DNA of 64,000 bases from Pseudomonas versuta (GTDB taxonomy: Bacteria > Pseudomonadota > Gammaproteobacteria > Pseudomonadales > Pseudomonadaceae), in contig NZ_CP012676.1 in assembly GCF_001294575.1 (NCBI RefSeq), forward strand, positions 4,854,001 through 4,918,000. Direction: 5' to 3'. The translations under genes were made by a program, and so were the position numbers. Shown here in pieces: positions 9,312 to 22,323 of this stretch (positions within the stretch are counted from its first letter, which is position 1; every line of letters begins with the position of its first letter). The notes beneath the pieces were generated by a model. It saw nothing but the letters and a program-made list of their open reading frames with translations, was not told the DNA's origin and made no database searches.

Positions 9312-9707
9312 TTATTTATCCAGCTGATCCAGCGCTTCTTGCAGTTCTTTGCGCGACTCGGCCAGTTTGGTTTTGCGCTTGTCGATCTTTTCCGGATCGC
9401 CTTTTTTAATGGCTTTTTCCAGGTCAGCCTGACGCTTGCTGACTTCGTGCTTGGCGTCCAGCACCTTGTTCTCGCGTTCTTTCTTCAGGCCCGCGTCGGT
9501 GCAATTGGCAGTCATTTCGCTCAAGGCTTTTTCCAGACCCGCAATTTGACCGGAATTGTTGTGGGCGCGAGCTTGTTCAAGTTGCTGGCTGATGTCTTGC
9601 TTCTTGGCCGCGCAGCCCGTCAGTTCCGGTGCCGGCTCTGCAGCCATGAGCGGAGCAGCCAGCAGGCTGCAGGCAGTAAACAGGGCGAGAGGGGAAAAAA
9701 GTTTCAT
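9312..9707 (-). CDS. DUF1090-family periplasmic protein
   Basis: 131 residues from the ATG at 9707, which has GGAGCT about ten bases upstream. A Sec signal peptide ends near PLMAA. The mature part has two cysteines (in LTGCAAKK and TANCTDAG) and a long charged helical region rich in Lys/Glu (QADLEKAIKKGDPEKIDKRK), matching DUF1090 proteins of enterobacteria and pseudomonads (YqjC type). Function unknown; a soluble periplasmic coiled coil is the most that can be said. Confidence 0.85.
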   Translation of the reverse strand: MKLFSPLALFTACSLLAAPLMAAEPAPELTGCAAKKQDISQQLEQARAHNNSGQIAGLEKALSEMTANCTDAGLKKERENKVLDAKHEVSKRQADLEKAIKKGDPEKIDKRKTKLAESRKELQEALDQLDK

Positions 9708-9775
9708 AAAGAGCTCCATGACAAAAGATGACAATCAATACAATTTTATAAAGTAATACTGCCGATTTGGGGTTT

Positions 9776-11500
<1,725 letters not shown>

Positions 11501-11574
11501 TCAGGAGCTTTACCGGGTATTACATTTGCTAGATCACCCTGGGTGATCGCTGGCAGTTGGCAACTGCTGCAGAC

Positions 11575-11616
11575 ACAAAAAAGCCCCGGACAGTCGCCTG
11601 TCCGGGGCTTTTTGTG
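11575..11616 (-). terminator. Intrinsic terminator of metK
   Basis: An 11-bp GC stem (GCCCCGGACAG / CTGTCCGGGGC) with a TCGC loop is flanked by A6 on one side and T5 on the other. It lies 13 bp beyond the metK stop, and the T-run on the minus strand fits metK termination. The symmetric flanks would allow bidirectional use. Confidence 0.9.
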
Positions 11617-11628
11617 CAGCCGCTTTAG

Positions 11629-12819
<1,191 letters not shown>

Positions 12820-12838
12820 CTCGACGGTTTCCTAATAT

Positions 12839-13834
12839 TTACCGATGGTGAGTGTCGCCAGCCGGCCGCTGAAAGTGGCGGACCTGAATCTGGAAACCAT
12901 TACGTAAGCCTATATAGAGGCTTTCCCCGGGAACGAGTCCCGCAGCGGTGGCCCAATGGGCCAGATCATCTTGTTCAAAACCTAGCCACAAATCACCGCA
13001 AGCTTCGCGGGCCCACGCCTGATTATGGCTACACAACTCTGTTACCAGCAGGCTACCGCCAGGTTGCAACAAGTTGGCCAGTTGCCTGAATGCTTCGGCC
13101 GGTGCGGCGAAATGGTGCAAGACCATGTTCACCACGACGCAATCGGCCTGCAGCTGTGCATCCTGCAAAGCGTCGGCCAGAATCAGGCTGACGTTGTCCA
13201 GTGACTCGCATTCACACAACTGGCGGGCCAGTTCAAGCATCGCCGGGCTGTTGTCCAGTGCCGTGACCTGGTGAAAGCGACGGGCCAGGTCAGGCAAGAA
13301 ACTGCCATCGCCGGGACCCACTTCCAGGGCCGTGGCCGCTGGGCTGAAGCTTAGTTTGTCGAGCAAGGCCAGGACGCTATCCCGGTACTGTGGCAAACCT
13401 GCGATTAAATCCTGTTGGGCGCGAAACTTTTCGGCAATACGGGAGAAAAAATCCTGGCTGGCCGCTGCACGTTGCCCATGGACGGCACTGATGCGTGCTT
13501 GTACATCGGCGGGCAGCGTCAGGTTGTCGACTTCTTCCAGCAGCGCCGCATGCAGCTTGCCGCCCGGCAGTTCGGTGTGAGGCAGGGCGCGGCGATAAAA
13601 AATCGCATTGCCTTCGCGCCGGGTTGCAACCAGATCCGCTTGTGCCAGCACCTTGAGGTGGTGGCTCATGCCTGACTGGCCGGTGGCGAAAATATAGGTC
13701 AGCTCCAGCACGCCAAACGAATCGTTGGCCAGCGCGCGCAATACATTCAGTCGCAGCGGGTCGCCTCCAGCCTTGCACAGGGCCGAGAGCTCGTCGCAAT
13801 CGTCAGGGCGGATTGAAGGCGCGGGTAAGTTCAT
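12839..13834 (-). CDS. ArsR-type regulator fused to SAM-binding methyltransferase domain (SahR-like)
   Basis: 331 residues from the ATG at 13834. Residues about 10-95 are an ArsR winged helix (GDPLRLNVLRAL, then SGMSHHLKVL); the remainder is a class I SAM-dependent methyltransferase fold with motif I ALEVGPGDGSF and the motif-IV-like VVVNMVLHHF. The ArsR cysteine metal box is absent. This domain pair is that of SahR, described in Proteobacteria as a regulator that senses S-adenosylhomocysteine and controls SAM-cycle genes. Its position directly before metK supports that role. It could still be an active methyltransferase. The sensing function is inferred. Confidence 0.8.
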   Translation of the reverse strand: MNLPAPSIRPDDCDELSALCKAGGDPLRLNVLRALANDSFGVLELTYIFATGQSGMSHHLKVLAQADLVATRREGNAIFYRRALPHTELPGGKLHAALLEEVDNLTLPADVQARISAVHGQRAAASQDFFSRIAEKFRAQQDLIAGLPQYRDSVLALLDKLSFSPAATALEVGPGDGSFLPDLARRFHQVTALDNSPAMLELARQLCECESLDNVSLILADALQDAQLQADCVVVNMVLHHFAAPAEAFRQLANLLQPGGSLLVTELCSHNQAWAREACGDLWLGFEQDDLAHWATAAGLVPGESLYIGLRNGFQIQVRHFQRPAGDTHHR

Positions 13835-13873
13835 GGGCCGCAGTCTAGTTACCCGGTTCGCGCCTCGCAAGTT

Positions 13874-13897
13874 CAATATCAAAACTTTTCGATATTG
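13874..13897. promoter_or_regulatory. Candidate operator of the ArsR/SahR-like regulator
   Basis: Inverted repeat CAATATC-N10-GATATTG, with a further TTGATA just beyond, about 40 bp upstream of the regulator start and in the gap shared with tkt. AT-rich dyads near the gene's own promoter are typical ArsR-family sites. It would allow autoregulation of the regulator-metK unit. Confidence 0.5.
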
Positions 13898-14105
13898 CTT
13901 GATAGGTGGTGCGTTTGTCGGATGGGTTGTGTCTATTAACGAAACGAAATGTCCGATCCTTAACAGGTTGAACGGTTAAGCACAGGAAAAACGCCCCAAG
14001 TGACTATCTGTCATTGCCCCGAGGGCAGTGCCTGAGGGAAAATGCTCGCCTTTTTTGCGTTCCGTTTTATTTAAATTCGTTTTTACCAAACCCAGGAGAA
14101 CAGCG

Positions 14106-16103
14106 ATGCCCAGCCGTCGTGAGCGTGCCAACGCCATTCGTGCACTCAGCATGGATGCCGTGCAAAAAGCCAACAGCGGCCATCCCGGTGCCCCAATGGG
14201 TATGGCAGATATCGCCGAAGTACTGTGGCGCGATTATCTGAAGCACAACCCGAGCAACCCTTCGTTCCCTGACCGTGACCGCTTCGTGCTGTCCAACGGC
14301 CACGGTTCGATGCTGATCTACTCGTTGTTGCACCTGACCGGCTACGACCTGTCGATCGAAGACCTGAAAAACTTCCGTCAACTGCACAGCCGTACCCCGG
14401 GCCACCCGGAGCTGGGCTACACGCCGGGCGTAGAAACCACCACCGGTCCTCTGGGCCAGGGTTTCGCCAACGCCGTGGGTTTTGCCCTGGCAGAAAAAGT
14501 CATGGGCGCGCAGTTCAACCGTCCAGGCCATGACATTGTCGACCACCACACCTACGTATTCATGGGTGATGGCTGCATGATGGAAGGCATTTCCCACGAG
14601 GTTGGCTCCTTGGCCGGCACTCTGGGCCTGAGCAAACTGATCGCGTTCTACGATGACAACGGCATCTCCATCGATGGCGAAGTTGAAGGCTGGTTCACCG
14701 ACGACACGCCAAAGCGTTTCGAAGCCTACAACTGGCAAGTCATCCGCAACGTTGACGGTCACGACCCGGAAGAAATCAAAACCGCGATCGAGACTGCACG
14801 CAAAAGCGACAAGCCAACGCTGATCTGCTGCAAAACCACCATCGGTTTCGGCTCGCCGAACAAACAGGGTAAAGAAGACTGCCACGGTGCTCCATTGGGC
14901 CTGGAAGAAATCGCCCTGACCCGCAAGGCACTGAACTGGAACCACGGTCCTTTTGAAGTCCCGGCTGATATCTATGCCGAATGGGATGCCAAGAAAGCCG
15001 GTGCTGTTGCCGAGTCCGAGTGGGACAAGCGCTTTGCAGCCTACGCGGCCGAGTTCCCGGAGCTGGCTGCAGAACTGTCCCGTCGCCTGAGCGGCAAGTT
15101 GCCAGCTGACTTCGATGCCAAGGCCACTGCCTACATCAATGAAGTGGCTGCCAAAGGCGAAACCATCGCCAGCCGTAAAGCCAGCCAGAACGCCCTGAAC
15201 GCCTTTGGCCCGCTGTTGCCGGAACTGCTGGGCGGCTCTGCTGACCTGGCCGGCTCCAACCTGACCCTGTGGAAAGGCTGCAAAGGTGTTTCGGCTGAAG
15301 ACGCCAGCGGCAACTACATGTACTACGGCGTACGTGAGTTCGGCATGAGCGCCATCATGAACGGCATCGCCCTTCACGGCGGCCTGGTGCCTTACGGCGC
15401 TACCTTCCTGATGTTCATGGAATACGCCCGTAACGCCATCCGCATGTCGGCCCTGATGAAGCAGCGTGTGATCTATGTATTCACCCACGACTCCATCGGT
15501 CTGGGCGAAGACGGCCCGACGCACCAGCCGGTGGAGCAACTCACCAGCCTGCGTACCACGCCGAACCTGGACACCTGGCGTCCGGCCGACGCGGTGGAAT
15601 CCGCAGCGGCCTGGAAATTCGCTCTGGAGCGCAACGACGGCCCGTCCGCGTTGATCTTCTCCCGTCAGAACCTTAACCACCAAACCCGTGATGCTGCACA
15701 AATCGCCGACATCAATCGTGGCGGTTACGTGCTCAAGGACTGTGCAGGCGAGCCTGAACTGATCCTGATCTCGGCCGGTTCCGAAGTGGGCCTGGCGGTT
15801 CAGGCTTACGAGAAGCTGACTGAACAGGGCCGCAAGGTGCGCGTGGTTTCCATGCCATGCACCAGCGTTTACGAAGCTCAGGACGCAGGCTACAAGCAGT
15901 CGGTTCTGCCGCTGCAGGTCAGCGCGCGGATTGCGATCGAAGCCTCCCATGCAGACTACTGGTACAAGTACGTGGGCCTGGAAGGTCGCGTGATCGGTAT
16001 GACCACCTACGGCGAGTCGGCGCCTGCGCCTGCCTTGTTCGAAGAGTTCGGCTTCACCCTGGAAAACATCCTGGGTCAGGCTGAAGAGCTGCTGGAAGAC
16101 TAA
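14106..16103 (+). CDS. tkt: Transketolase
   Basis: 665 residues from the ATG at 14106 (CAGGAGAA upstream). [21 protein letters not shown] and the thiamine diphosphate motif [12 protein letters not shown] with a downstream DDN mark transketolase; [20 protein letters not shown] is the conserved pyrimidine-domain segment. It moves two-carbon units between sugar phosphates in the non-oxidative pentose phosphate pathway. It heads the tkt-epd-pgk-fba cluster, a conserved arrangement in Pseudomonas. Confidence 0.97.
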   Translation: MPSRRERANAIRALSMDAVQKANSGHPGAPMGMADIAEVLWRDYLKHNPSNPSFPDRDRFVLSNGHGSMLIYSLLHLTGYDLSIEDLKNFRQLHSRTPGHPELGYTPGVETTTGPLGQGFANAVGFALAEKVMGAQFNRPGHDIVDHHTYVFMGDGCMMEGISHEVGSLAGTLGLSKLIAFYDDNGISIDGEVEGWFTDDTPKRFEAYNWQVIRNVDGHDPEEIKTAIETARKSDKPTLICCKTTIGFGSPNKQGKEDCHGAPLGLEEIALTRKALNWNHGPFEVPADIYAEWDAKKAGAVAESEWDKRFAAYAAEFPELAAELSRRLSGKLPADFDAKATAYINEVAAKGETIASRKASQNALNAFGPLLPELLGGSADLAGSNLTLWKGCKGVSAEDASGNYMYYGVREFGMSAIMNGIALHGGLVPYGATFLMFMEYARNAIRMSALMKQRVIYVFTHDSIGLGEDGPTHQPVEQLTSLRTTPNLDTWRPADAVESAAAWKFALERNDGPSALIFSRQNLNHQTRDAAQIADINRGGYVLKDCAGEPELILISAGSEVGLAVQAYEKLTEQGRKVRVVSMPCTSVYEAQDAGYKQSVLPLQVSARIAIEASHADYWYKYVGLEGRVIGMTTYGESAPAPALFEEFGFTLENILGQAEELLED

Positions 16104-16128
16104 TTCAGCCTTGTGCGCCTGTCCCCGT

Positions 16129-16182
16129 CGCGGGCACGCGCGCTCCCACATGGACGATGTGTGGGAGCGGGCTTGCCCGCGA
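16129..16182. repeat. REP palindrome (TGTGGGAGCGGGC type)
   Basis: Imperfect inverted GCTCCCACA / TGTGGGAGC arms inside the tkt-epd gap. It would form a hairpin within the transcript if the cluster is co-transcribed. Confidence 0.75.
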
Positions 16183-16239
16183 TGGCATAAATGGCGCCAT
16201 CGCTGTGGTGACGGATTCACCCGCATATAAGAGAACCCC

Positions 16240-17295
16240 ATGCCTCAACCGCGTCCTTACAAAGTTGCACTCAACGGCTACGGCCGGATTGGTCGTTGCG
16301 TCTTGCGTGCGTTGTTTGAGCGAGGGGCTGCTGCCGGGTTTGAAATTGTTGCACTCAATGACTTGGCCGATATGGCCAGCCTCGAATATTTGACGCGCTT
16401 CGACTCCACCCATGGCCGGTTTCCCGGCGAGATACGGATCGAAGGCGACTGCCTGCATATCAATGGCGACTGCGTGAAAGTGTTCCGCAGTGCCACCCCG
16501 GAAGGGATCGACTGGGCCGCGCTGGGCGTGGACCTGGTGCTGGAATGCTCCGGTGTCTACAACACCCGCGCCGACGCACAGCGCTTTCTTGATGCCGGGG
16601 CTCCCCGCGTGCTGTTTTCGCAACCGATGGCCAGCGATGCCGATGTCGATGCCACCATTGTTTACGGCGTCAACCAGCACACGCTGACCGGCGAAGAGCG
16701 GCTGGTGTCCAATGCCTCCTGTACCACCAACTGCGGCGTGCCGCTGTTGCGCTTGCTGGATCAGGCGTTTGGCCTGGAGTACGTGTCGATCACCACCATT
16801 CACTCGGCGATGAACGATCAGCCGGTGATTGATGCCTACCACCACGAAGATCTGCGTCGTACGCGTTCGGCGTTTCAGTCAGTGATTCCGGTCTCCACCG
16901 GTCTGGCTAAAGGCATTGAACGCTTATTGCCGGAACTTGCCGGCCGAATCCAGGCCAAAGCAGTTCGGGTGCCGACGCTAAACGTATCGTGCCTGGACAT
17001 TACCCTGGTCACGGCGCGCGACACGGACGCTGTGGAAGTTAACCGCGTGCTGCGCGAGGCCGCCACCAGCGGCCCGCTCAAAGGCTTGCTGGCCTATACC
17101 GAACTGCCGCACGCCAGTTGTGATTTCAACCATGACCCGCATTCAGCGATTGTTGATGCCAGCCAGACCCGCGTTTCCGGCCCCCGGCTGGTGAACTTGC
17201 TGGCCTGGTTCGACAACGAATGGGGTTTTGCCAATCGAATGATCGATGTGGCAGAGCACTATCTGCACGTAACCCACCAAAAACCCGTTCTCTAA
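16240..17295 (+). CDS. epd: Erythrose-4-phosphate dehydrogenase
   Basis: 351 residues of the GAPDH fold: NAD-binding [15 protein letters not shown] at the N-terminus and SNASCTTNC with catalytic Cys161. The position between tkt and pgk, and substitutions relative to classical GapA, fit Epd, which oxidises erythrose-4-phosphate to 4-phosphoerythronate for pyridoxal phosphate synthesis. A GAPDH role on glyceraldehyde-3-phosphate cannot be excluded from sequence alone. It lies 26 bp before pgk. Confidence 0.9.
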   Translation: MPQPRPYKVALNGYGRIGRCVLRALFERGAAAGFEIVALNDLADMASLEYLTRFDSTHGRFPGEIRIEGDCLHINGDCVKVFRSATPEGIDWAALGVDLVLECSGVYNTRADAQRFLDAGAPRVLFSQPMASDADVDATIVYGVNQHTLTGEERLVSNASCTTNCGVPLLRLLDQAFGLEYVSITTIHSAMNDQPVIDAYHHEDLRRTRSAFQSVIPVSTGLAKGIERLLPELAGRIQAKAVRVPTLNVSCLDITLVTARDTDAVEVNRVLREAATSGPLKGLLAYTELPHASCDFNHDPHSAIVDASQTRVSGPRLVNLLAWFDNEWGFANRMIDVAEHYLHVTHQKPVL

Positions 17296-17321
17296 CATTA
17301 GAAACTCAGGAACTGCGACCC

Positions 17322-18485
17322 ATGACCGTGTTGAAGATGACCGACCTCGATCTGCAAGGTAAGCGCGTACTGATCCGCGAAGACCTCAACGTCCCGGTAA
17401 AGGACGGTGTTGTCACCAGCGATGCGCGCATCCTTGCTTCGCTGCCGACCATCAAGCTGGCGTTGGAAAAAGGCGCGGCTGTCATGGTCTGCTCGCACCT
17501 GGGACGCCCGACTGAAGGTGAGTTCTCGGCTGAAAACAGCCTCAAGCCTGTCGCCGAGTACCTGAGCAAAGCCTTGGGTCGCGACGTGCCGCTGGTCAGC
17601 GATTACCTCAATGGCGTCGACGTTAAGCCCGGCGAGATCGTGCTGTTCGAAAACGTGCGCTTCAACAAGGGCGAAAAGAAAAACGCCGACGAACTGGCCA
17701 AGCAATACGCCGCCCTGTGCGACGTGTTTGTGATGGATGCGTTCGGTACTGCGCACCGCGCCGAGGGTTCGACCCACGGTGTAGCCAAGTTCGCCAAGGT
17801 CGCAGCGGCAGGCCCGTTGCTGGCAGCTGAACTGGAAGCTCTGGGCAAGGCCCTGGGTGCCCCGGCCAAGCCGATGGCAGCGATTGTTGCCGGCTCCAAG
17901 GTGTCGACCAAACTTGAAGTGCTCAACAGCCTGAGCCAGATATGCGACCTGTTGATCGTGGGTGGCGGTATCGCCAACACCTTCCTCGCCGCTGCGGGTC
18001 ACCCGGTGGGTAAATCGCTATACGAACCGGATCTGCTGGAAACCGCCCGCGCCATCGCGGCCAAGGTCAACGTGCCGCTGCCGACTGATGTCGTGGTTGC
18101 CAAGCAATTCGCTGAATCGGCTGTAGCAACGGTCAAGCTGATCGACGATGTAGCTGAAGACGACATGATTCTGGATATCGGCCCGCAAACGGCTGCGCAC
18201 TTCGCTGAACTGCTGAAGTCGTCCAAAACCATTCTGTGGAATGGCCCGGTAGGTGTATTTGAATTCGACCAGTTCGGCGAAGGCACCAAAACCCTGGCCA
18301 AGGCGATTGCTGAAAGTTCGGCATTCTCGATCGCGGGCGGTGGCGACACCCTGGCTGCAATCGACAAGTACGGTATTGCCGATCAGATTTCTTACATCTC
18401 CACCGGTGGCGGTGCATTCCTTGAGTTTGTTGAGGGCAAGGTATTGCCTGCCGTTGAAATCCTGGAAAGCCGCGCCAAAGCCTGA
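17322..18485 (+). CDS. pgk: Phosphoglycerate kinase
   Basis: 387 residues from the ATG at 17322. [16 protein letters not shown] at the N-terminus and the C-terminal nucleotide loop [10 protein letters not shown] are PGK signatures. It interconverts 1,3-bisphosphoglycerate plus ADP with 3-phosphoglycerate plus ATP in the cytoplasm. An alternative in-frame start at 17220 would overlap epd by 76 bp and lacks the conserved beginning. Confidence 0.97.
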   Translation: MTVLKMTDLDLQGKRVLIREDLNVPVKDGVVTSDARILASLPTIKLALEKGAAVMVCSHLGRPTEGEFSAENSLKPVAEYLSKALGRDVPLVSDYLNGVDVKPGEIVLFENVRFNKGEKKNADELAKQYAALCDVFVMDAFGTAHRAEGSTHGVAKFAKVAAAGPLLAAELEALGKALGAPAKPMAAIVAGSKVSTKLEVLNSLSQICDLLIVGGGIANTFLAAAGHPVGKSLYEPDLLETARAIAAKVNVPLPTDVVVAKQFAESAVATVKLIDDVAEDDMILDIGPQTAAHFAELLKSSKTILWNGPVGVFEFDQFGEGTKTLAKAIAESSAFSIAGGGDTLAAIDKYGIADQISYISTGGGAFLEFVEGKVLPAVEILESRAKA

Positions 18486-18517
18486 AAATGACTCAGGCCC
18501 TGAAAGGAAGCATGGAC

Positions 18518-18736
18518 ATGGTCAAGTTGTTACCGCTGTTAATGATTGCGGGCTTTTTGGCCGGTTGCGCCGGTTCGAGCAAGCCGGCGCCCGAGGCGGC
18601 AACCCCTGAAGAGAGTGGTTGCTACCAGGCAGACTGGCAGGCGCAGAGCGTGCCGCTGGTCAATAAACGCTCAGGGCCAGAGGCGCTGGAAAAATACGAA
18701 TCGCCCCGGCCTTCAAAAGAGCACGGGTGCCCGTAA
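18518..18736 (+). CDS. Small lipoprotein between pgk and fba
   Basis: 72 residues from the ATG at 18518, chosen because AAGGAAG at 18504-18510 is seven bases upstream; the ATG at 18512 is too close to it and that at 18488 has no site. MVKLLPLLMIAGFLAGC is a lipoprotein signal with Cys17, followed by a short Pro/Ala-rich mature part ending in KEHGCP. It is a small secreted lipoprotein of unknown function, 32 bp after pgk and likely in the same operon. Confidence 0.75.
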   Translation: MVKLLPLLMIAGFLAGCAGSSKPAPEAATPEESGCYQADWQAQSVPLVNKRSGPEALEKYESPRPSKEHGCP

Positions 18737-18751
18737 AGCGGGTGAGACATA

Positions 18752-18840
18752 TTGTGGGAGCTGGCTTGCCAGCGATGGCATCAAGGCGGTTTGCCTGACA
18801 GACCGTATTACCTGCATCGCTGGCAAGCCAGCTCCCACAT
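18752..18840. repeat. REPIN (TGTGGGAGCTGGC type)
   Basis: Paired inverted TGTGGGAGCTGGCTTGCCAG arms 89 bp end to end, in the lipoprotein-fba gap. The remaining ~155 bp before fba holds no gene and probably contains the fba promoter. Confidence 0.9.
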
Positions 18841-18995
18841 TAAACAGCGAGTAGCTATAGCTGAAGCTGTAACGTTTCAGCTAGACAGAATCCGCATTTC
18901 GGGGCTCCGCCCCCGATCTGCAATAACTTGAATAGCAGCCGCCGCTACGGCAGGCTTGCACGATTAACGACCCTCGTCCGGGAGAGACACACACA

Positions 18996-20060
18996 ATGGC
19001 ACTTATCAGCATGCGCCAGATGTTGGACCACGCCGCCGAATTCGGTTACGGCGTTCCAGCCTTCAACGTCAACAACCTTGAGCAGATGCGCGCCATCATG
19101 GAAGCCGCTGACAAGACTGACTCTCCGGTGATCGTTCAGGCTTCGGCCGGTGCGCGTAAATACGCAGGTGCACCGTTTCTGCGTCACCTGATCCTGGCAG
19201 CAATCGAAGAATTCCCGCATATCCCGGTGTGCATGCACCAGGACCACGGCACCAGCCCTGACGTTTGCCAGCGCTCGATCCAGCTGGGCTTCAGCTCGGT
19301 GATGATGGACGGCTCGCTTGGCGAAGACGGCAAAACCCCGACTGACTACGACTACAACGTGCGTGTCACTCAGCAGACTGTTGCCCTGGCTCACGCTTGC
19401 GGTGTGTCGGTTGAAGGCGAGCTGGGTTGCCTGGGGTCCCTGGAAACCGGTATGGCTGGCGAAGAAGACGGCATCGGTGCAGAAGGCGTTCTGGATCACA
19501 GCCAGATGCTGACCGACCCGGAAGAAGCGGCCGACTTCGTCAAGCGCACCCAAGTGGACGCCCTGGCTATCGCCATCGGTACTTCCCACGGCGCTTACAA
19601 GTTCACCAAGCCACCTACCGGTGACGTGCTGGCCATCGACCGGATCAAAGAGATCCACAAGCGCATCCCCAACACTCACCTGGTCATGCACGGTTCGTCG
19701 TCTGTGCCACAAGAGTGGCTGGCGATCATCAACGAATACGGCGGCGACATCAAAGAAACCTACGGTGTGCCGGTAGAAGAAATCGTTGAAGGCATCAAGC
19801 ACGGCGTGCGCAAGGTCAACATCGACACCGACCTGCGTCTGGCATCGACTGGCGCCATGCGTCGCCTGATGGCCACTAACCCGAGCGAGTTCGACCCGCG
19901 CAAGTTCTTCGGCGCCACCGTGACGGCCATGCGTGATGTGTGTATTGCACGTTACGAAGCCTTCGGTACTGCCGGTAATGCCTCGAAGATCAAGCCGATC
20001 TCCCTCGAAGCCATGTACCAGCGCTACCTCAAAGGTGAGCTGAACGCCAAGATCAACTAA
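18996..20060 (+). CDS. fba: Class II fructose-1,6-bisphosphate aldolase
   Basis: 354 residues. [24 protein letters not shown] (zinc-binding His, active-site Asp) and [12 protein letters not shown] identify the zinc-dependent class II aldolase, Calvin-cycle/CbbA subtype by length. It cleaves or forms fructose-1,6-bisphosphate. In Pseudomonas, which usually lacks phosphofructokinase, it works mainly in gluconeogenesis. It closes the tkt-epd-pgk-fba cluster and is followed by an intrinsic terminator. Confidence 0.96.
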   Translation: MALISMRQMLDHAAEFGYGVPAFNVNNLEQMRAIMEAADKTDSPVIVQASAGARKYAGAPFLRHLILAAIEEFPHIPVCMHQDHGTSPDVCQRSIQLGFSSVMMDGSLGEDGKTPTDYDYNVRVTQQTVALAHACGVSVEGELGCLGSLETGMAGEEDGIGAEGVLDHSQMLTDPEEAADFVKRTQVDALAIAIGTSHGAYKFTKPPTGDVLAIDRIKEIHKRIPNTHLVMHGSSSVPQEWLAIINEYGGDIKETYGVPVEEIVEGIKHGVRKVNIDTDLRLASTGAMRRLMATNPSEFDPRKFFGATVTAMRDVCIARYEAFGTAGNASKIKPISLEAMYQRYLKGELNAKIN

Positions 20061-20071
20061 GACCCAAGCGT

Positions 20072-20467
20072 TTAGACAGAGCCCGCAGCGATGCGGGCTT
20101 TTTTGTGCATGTCATCTGGGTCGACACCATTGCCCTTGAGCAGTGCATCGACCAGCGAGCGGGCCATTTCCACCGAATGCACCAGCGACCACACCAGCCC
20201 GCGCTCGATGCCGCTGGCCATTTCGGTGATTTCATCCGAGACCTCTTCGGCACTCTTGAGCATGATCGATACATGCAGCAAGGCCTCCAGGGCAGTGACG
20301 TCAGGCAACACGGCAAAGGGAGAGCGGGGGCTGATTTTATGGGCCCGGGTGGCGCTGAGGGTCTCGAGCACCGCGGGTGCAGTGCCCAGGACATCAAGAA
20401 TGCGCCGGGTTGCTTCATCGTGTTGATGATCATCGCGCTTGGTACGTTTGGGCTTGGAAGCTTTCAT
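20072..20467 (-). CDS. Small hypothetical protein (DUF3077/DUF6124-like)
   Basis: 131 residues, predicted cytoplasmic. A basic, charged N-terminus is followed by SPFAVLPDVTALEALLHVSIMLK and a helical region ending in VEMARSLVDALL; this pattern (short disordered head, then a helical domain with an EALxxxS motif) resembles small DUF3077/DUF6124 proteins that are numerous in Pseudomonas, but I am not certain. The last codons overlap the fba terminator. Confidence 0.6.
   Translation of the reverse strand: MKASKPKRTKRDDHQHDEATRRILDVLGTAPAVLETLSATRAHKISPRSPFAVLPDVTALEALLHVSIMLKSAEEVSDEITEMASGIERGLVWSLVHSVEMARSLVDALLKGNGVDPDDMHKKARIAAGSV
20081..20105 (+). terminator. Intrinsic terminator of fba
   Basis: GCCCGCA-GCGA-TGCGGGC followed by six T. 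It overlaps the 3' end of the convergent gene ending at 20072. Confidence 0.92.
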
Positions 20468-20625
20468 GGGTTTTCCACGCAGGCCATCATTCGAGCCGCA
20501 GACTTGGACGACTCAAGAAGATAGCCCCGTGACTTTCAACGCAGCAAGTGGCACTTGAGGCGAATTCGTATTCCAGGAAGCTTCCTACGTATTTCAGGGA
20601 AAGCTCTGACTTAACGGCTCAGGCG

Positions 20626-21297
20626 TCAGGTTTTGTTGTGGTCAATATCCAGTTTGCTGAACGTGACTTGTGCGCCTTCCTTGCTATTGCCGGTGTTGTC
20701 CTGGACGTAAGCGCCCGCCTTGAAATACAGCGGTTTGGTGCGCCAGGTGGCGCTGATCTTGCTGCTCCACTGTTTGCCGGCGGCCTTGACATTCAAGGTG
20801 CCGCCCGGTGTCAGGTTGATCACGTAGGTGAAGTTTTTGCCCAGCGGTACATTCTCGGCCAATGTCACCGCTTTGCTTGAGCTGTCAGTGGGGCGGTTGC
20901 GCACTTTGGCCACCAGACTGCCGCTGTTGGTGCTGGCTTTGTATTGGTACTCGAGCTTGAGCAGCGGTTGCTGGCTCTGGAATGCATGGATTTGCCCGAT
21001 CACCACTTTGCCCGATGAAGGCACCTTGTTGACCGCCAGCGTGGCGTTCAAAAAGTTGTTGGCGCTGGGATAAAGCCAGTTGCGTAATGTCCCGTTGGCC
21101 TGGGTTTCGCGCAATTCGCTGCGCGGGTAAATGGCATTTTCGGTTTTGCTGCCAGTCACCGGAACCCAAAAAAACAGGGTGCCGGTATCAGAGTGGAAAT
21201 AGGCGTTCTTGTACCCTTGCAGCAGGCGGGGGGTAGTGATGGTTGCAGGCGGGGTGCCGACAGGAACACTCAGGTTCCAGGTAGCCAGATCAATCAT
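20626..21297 (-). CDS. Polysaccharide lyase family 7 alginate lyase
   Basis: 223 residues. The three PL7 signatures are present: RSELRE (59-64), QIH (102-104) and YFKAGAYVQ (191-199), together holding the catalytic Arg, Gln, His and Tyr. QIH rather than QVH is associated with activity on guluronate-containing blocks. The size and sequence resemble the single-domain P. aeruginosa enzyme PA1167. There is no signal peptide, so export, if any, is unexplained. No alginate biosynthesis or uptake genes are nearby. Confidence 0.9.
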   Translation of the reverse strand: MIDLATWNLSVPVGTPPATITTPRLLQGYKNAYFHSDTGTLFFWVPVTGSKTENAIYPRSELRETQANGTLRNWLYPSANNFLNATLAVNKVPSSGKVVIGQIHAFQSQQPLLKLEYQYKASTNSGSLVAKVRNRPTDSSSKAVTLAENVPLGKNFTYVINLTPGGTLNVKAAGKQWSSKISATWRTKPLYFKAGAYVQDNTGNSKEGAQVTFSKLDIDHNKT

Positions 21298-21470
21298 GAC
21301 GAGCCTTAAAAAAGTGCACTTACAGGGATAAAACCGGTAGCAAGGCTCTACACCAGGGCTTGGAAGGGAAGTCTTTATAAAGCCTGACGGGTGGCCAGCT
21401 AAAGTGGTGGCACCGCTTAATCTTGAATTCGCTACACTGGCGCACTTTTTATGTTGTACGTTGGCGCCCC

Positions 21471-21971
21471 ATGACAGTCCTCAAATACCTTCAGGCTTAT
21501 CCCCAGACCTTGCAGGATCAGGTACGCCAACTGATCGAGCGCGATCAGCTGGGCAGCTACCTGAGCGAGCGTTATCCACAGCGTCATGCGGTGCAAAGCG
21601 ACAAGGCCCTATACGCCTATGCGCTGGAACTCAAGCAGGAGCACCTGCGCAATGCGCCTTCATTCGACAAGGTGCTGTTTGATAACAGGCTCGATCTGAC
21701 CCACCGCGCCCTGGGCCTGCACACCACCATTTCGCGGGTCCAGGGTGGCAAGCTCAAGGCCAAGAGAGAGCTGCGCGTGGCCTCGCTGTTCAAGGAGGCG
21801 GCGCCAGAGTTTCTGAAAATGATCGTGGTCCATGAGCTGGCACACCTCAAGGAGTCAGATCACAACAAGGCGTTTTACAAGCTGTGTGAATACATGCAGC
21901 CGGATTACCACCAGCTGGAGTTTGACCTGCGGGTGTACCTCACGTGGCGGGACATGCAGGCTGGTCGATGA
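21471..21971 (+). CDS. YgjP-like metallohydrolase (M48/DUF45 fold)
   Basis: 166 residues from the ATG at 21471. HELAH (121-125) followed by His131 in KESDHNKAFY is the zinc site of the YgjP/WrbI-like DUF45 group, small metallopeptidase-fold proteins. The family is short of experimental work; E. coli YgjP has been described as a nucleotide pyrophosphatase. The in-frame ATG at 21423 lacks a ribosome site. A single TTATCCACA DnaA box at 21572 within the gene is probably chance. Confidence 0.8.
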   Translation: MTVLKYLQAYPQTLQDQVRQLIERDQLGSYLSERYPQRHAVQSDKALYAYALELKQEHLRNAPSFDKVLFDNRLDLTHRALGLHTTISRVQGGKLKAKRELRVASLFKEAAPEFLKMIVVHELAHLKESDHNKAFYKLCEYMQPDYHQLEFDLRVYLTWRDMQAGR

Positions 21972-22026
21972 CAACCTGCAGGCGCCTGCACTAGTAGTCG
22001 CCAAGCACAGATATCAGGAGTCCTGA

Positions 22027-22323
22027 ATGGAAGTCAGCAAAACCAAAAGCAGCTTTTACCGGCGTTTGTACGTGGCCTGGTTGATCGACAGCCAGATCGC
22101 CAGCAGCGTACCGGCCCTGACCGAGGTCACCGGTATGCCGCGCCGTACCGCCCAGGACACCATCGCCGCGCTGGCCGACCTGGACATTGTCTGCGAATTC
22201 GAGCAGCAGGACGGGGCCCGCAATCATGCCGGGCGCTATCAGATTCACAGCTGGGGGGCCATCGATAAGGCCTGGATCGGCCAGCATCTGGCGCAGATCA
22301 AACAGGTACTCGGTTACCCCTGA
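22027..22323 (+). CDS. Winged-helix DNA-binding protein
   Basis: 98 residues. VPALTEVTGMPRRTAQDTIAALADLDI is a clear helix-turn-helix with a wing after it, and the ending YQIHSWGAIDKAWIGQHL fits the short winged-helix (PF09904-type) proteins of gammaproteobacteria. It follows the YgjP-like gene by 55 bp and may share its transcript. Its last ten bases overlap the converging acetyltransferase gene. Target genes unknown. Confidence 0.7.
   Translation: MEVSKTKSSFYRRLYVAWLIDSQIASSVPALTEVTGMPRRTAQDTIAALADLDIVCEFEQQDGARNHAGRYQIHSWGAIDKAWIGQHLAQIKQVLGYP

Noticed and set aside
13979..14105. Possible riboswitch leader before tkt
   Set aside because: No recognisable SAM, SAH or thiamine (TPP) aptamer core; only short, weak dyads.
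14067..16241. 724-codon open frame opposite tkt
   Set aside because: Shadow frame of a highly expressed gene; no motifs and no ribosome site.
21572..21580. Single DnaA box in the YgjP-like gene
   Set aside because: One isolated perfect 9-mer in ~57 kb is what chance predicts.
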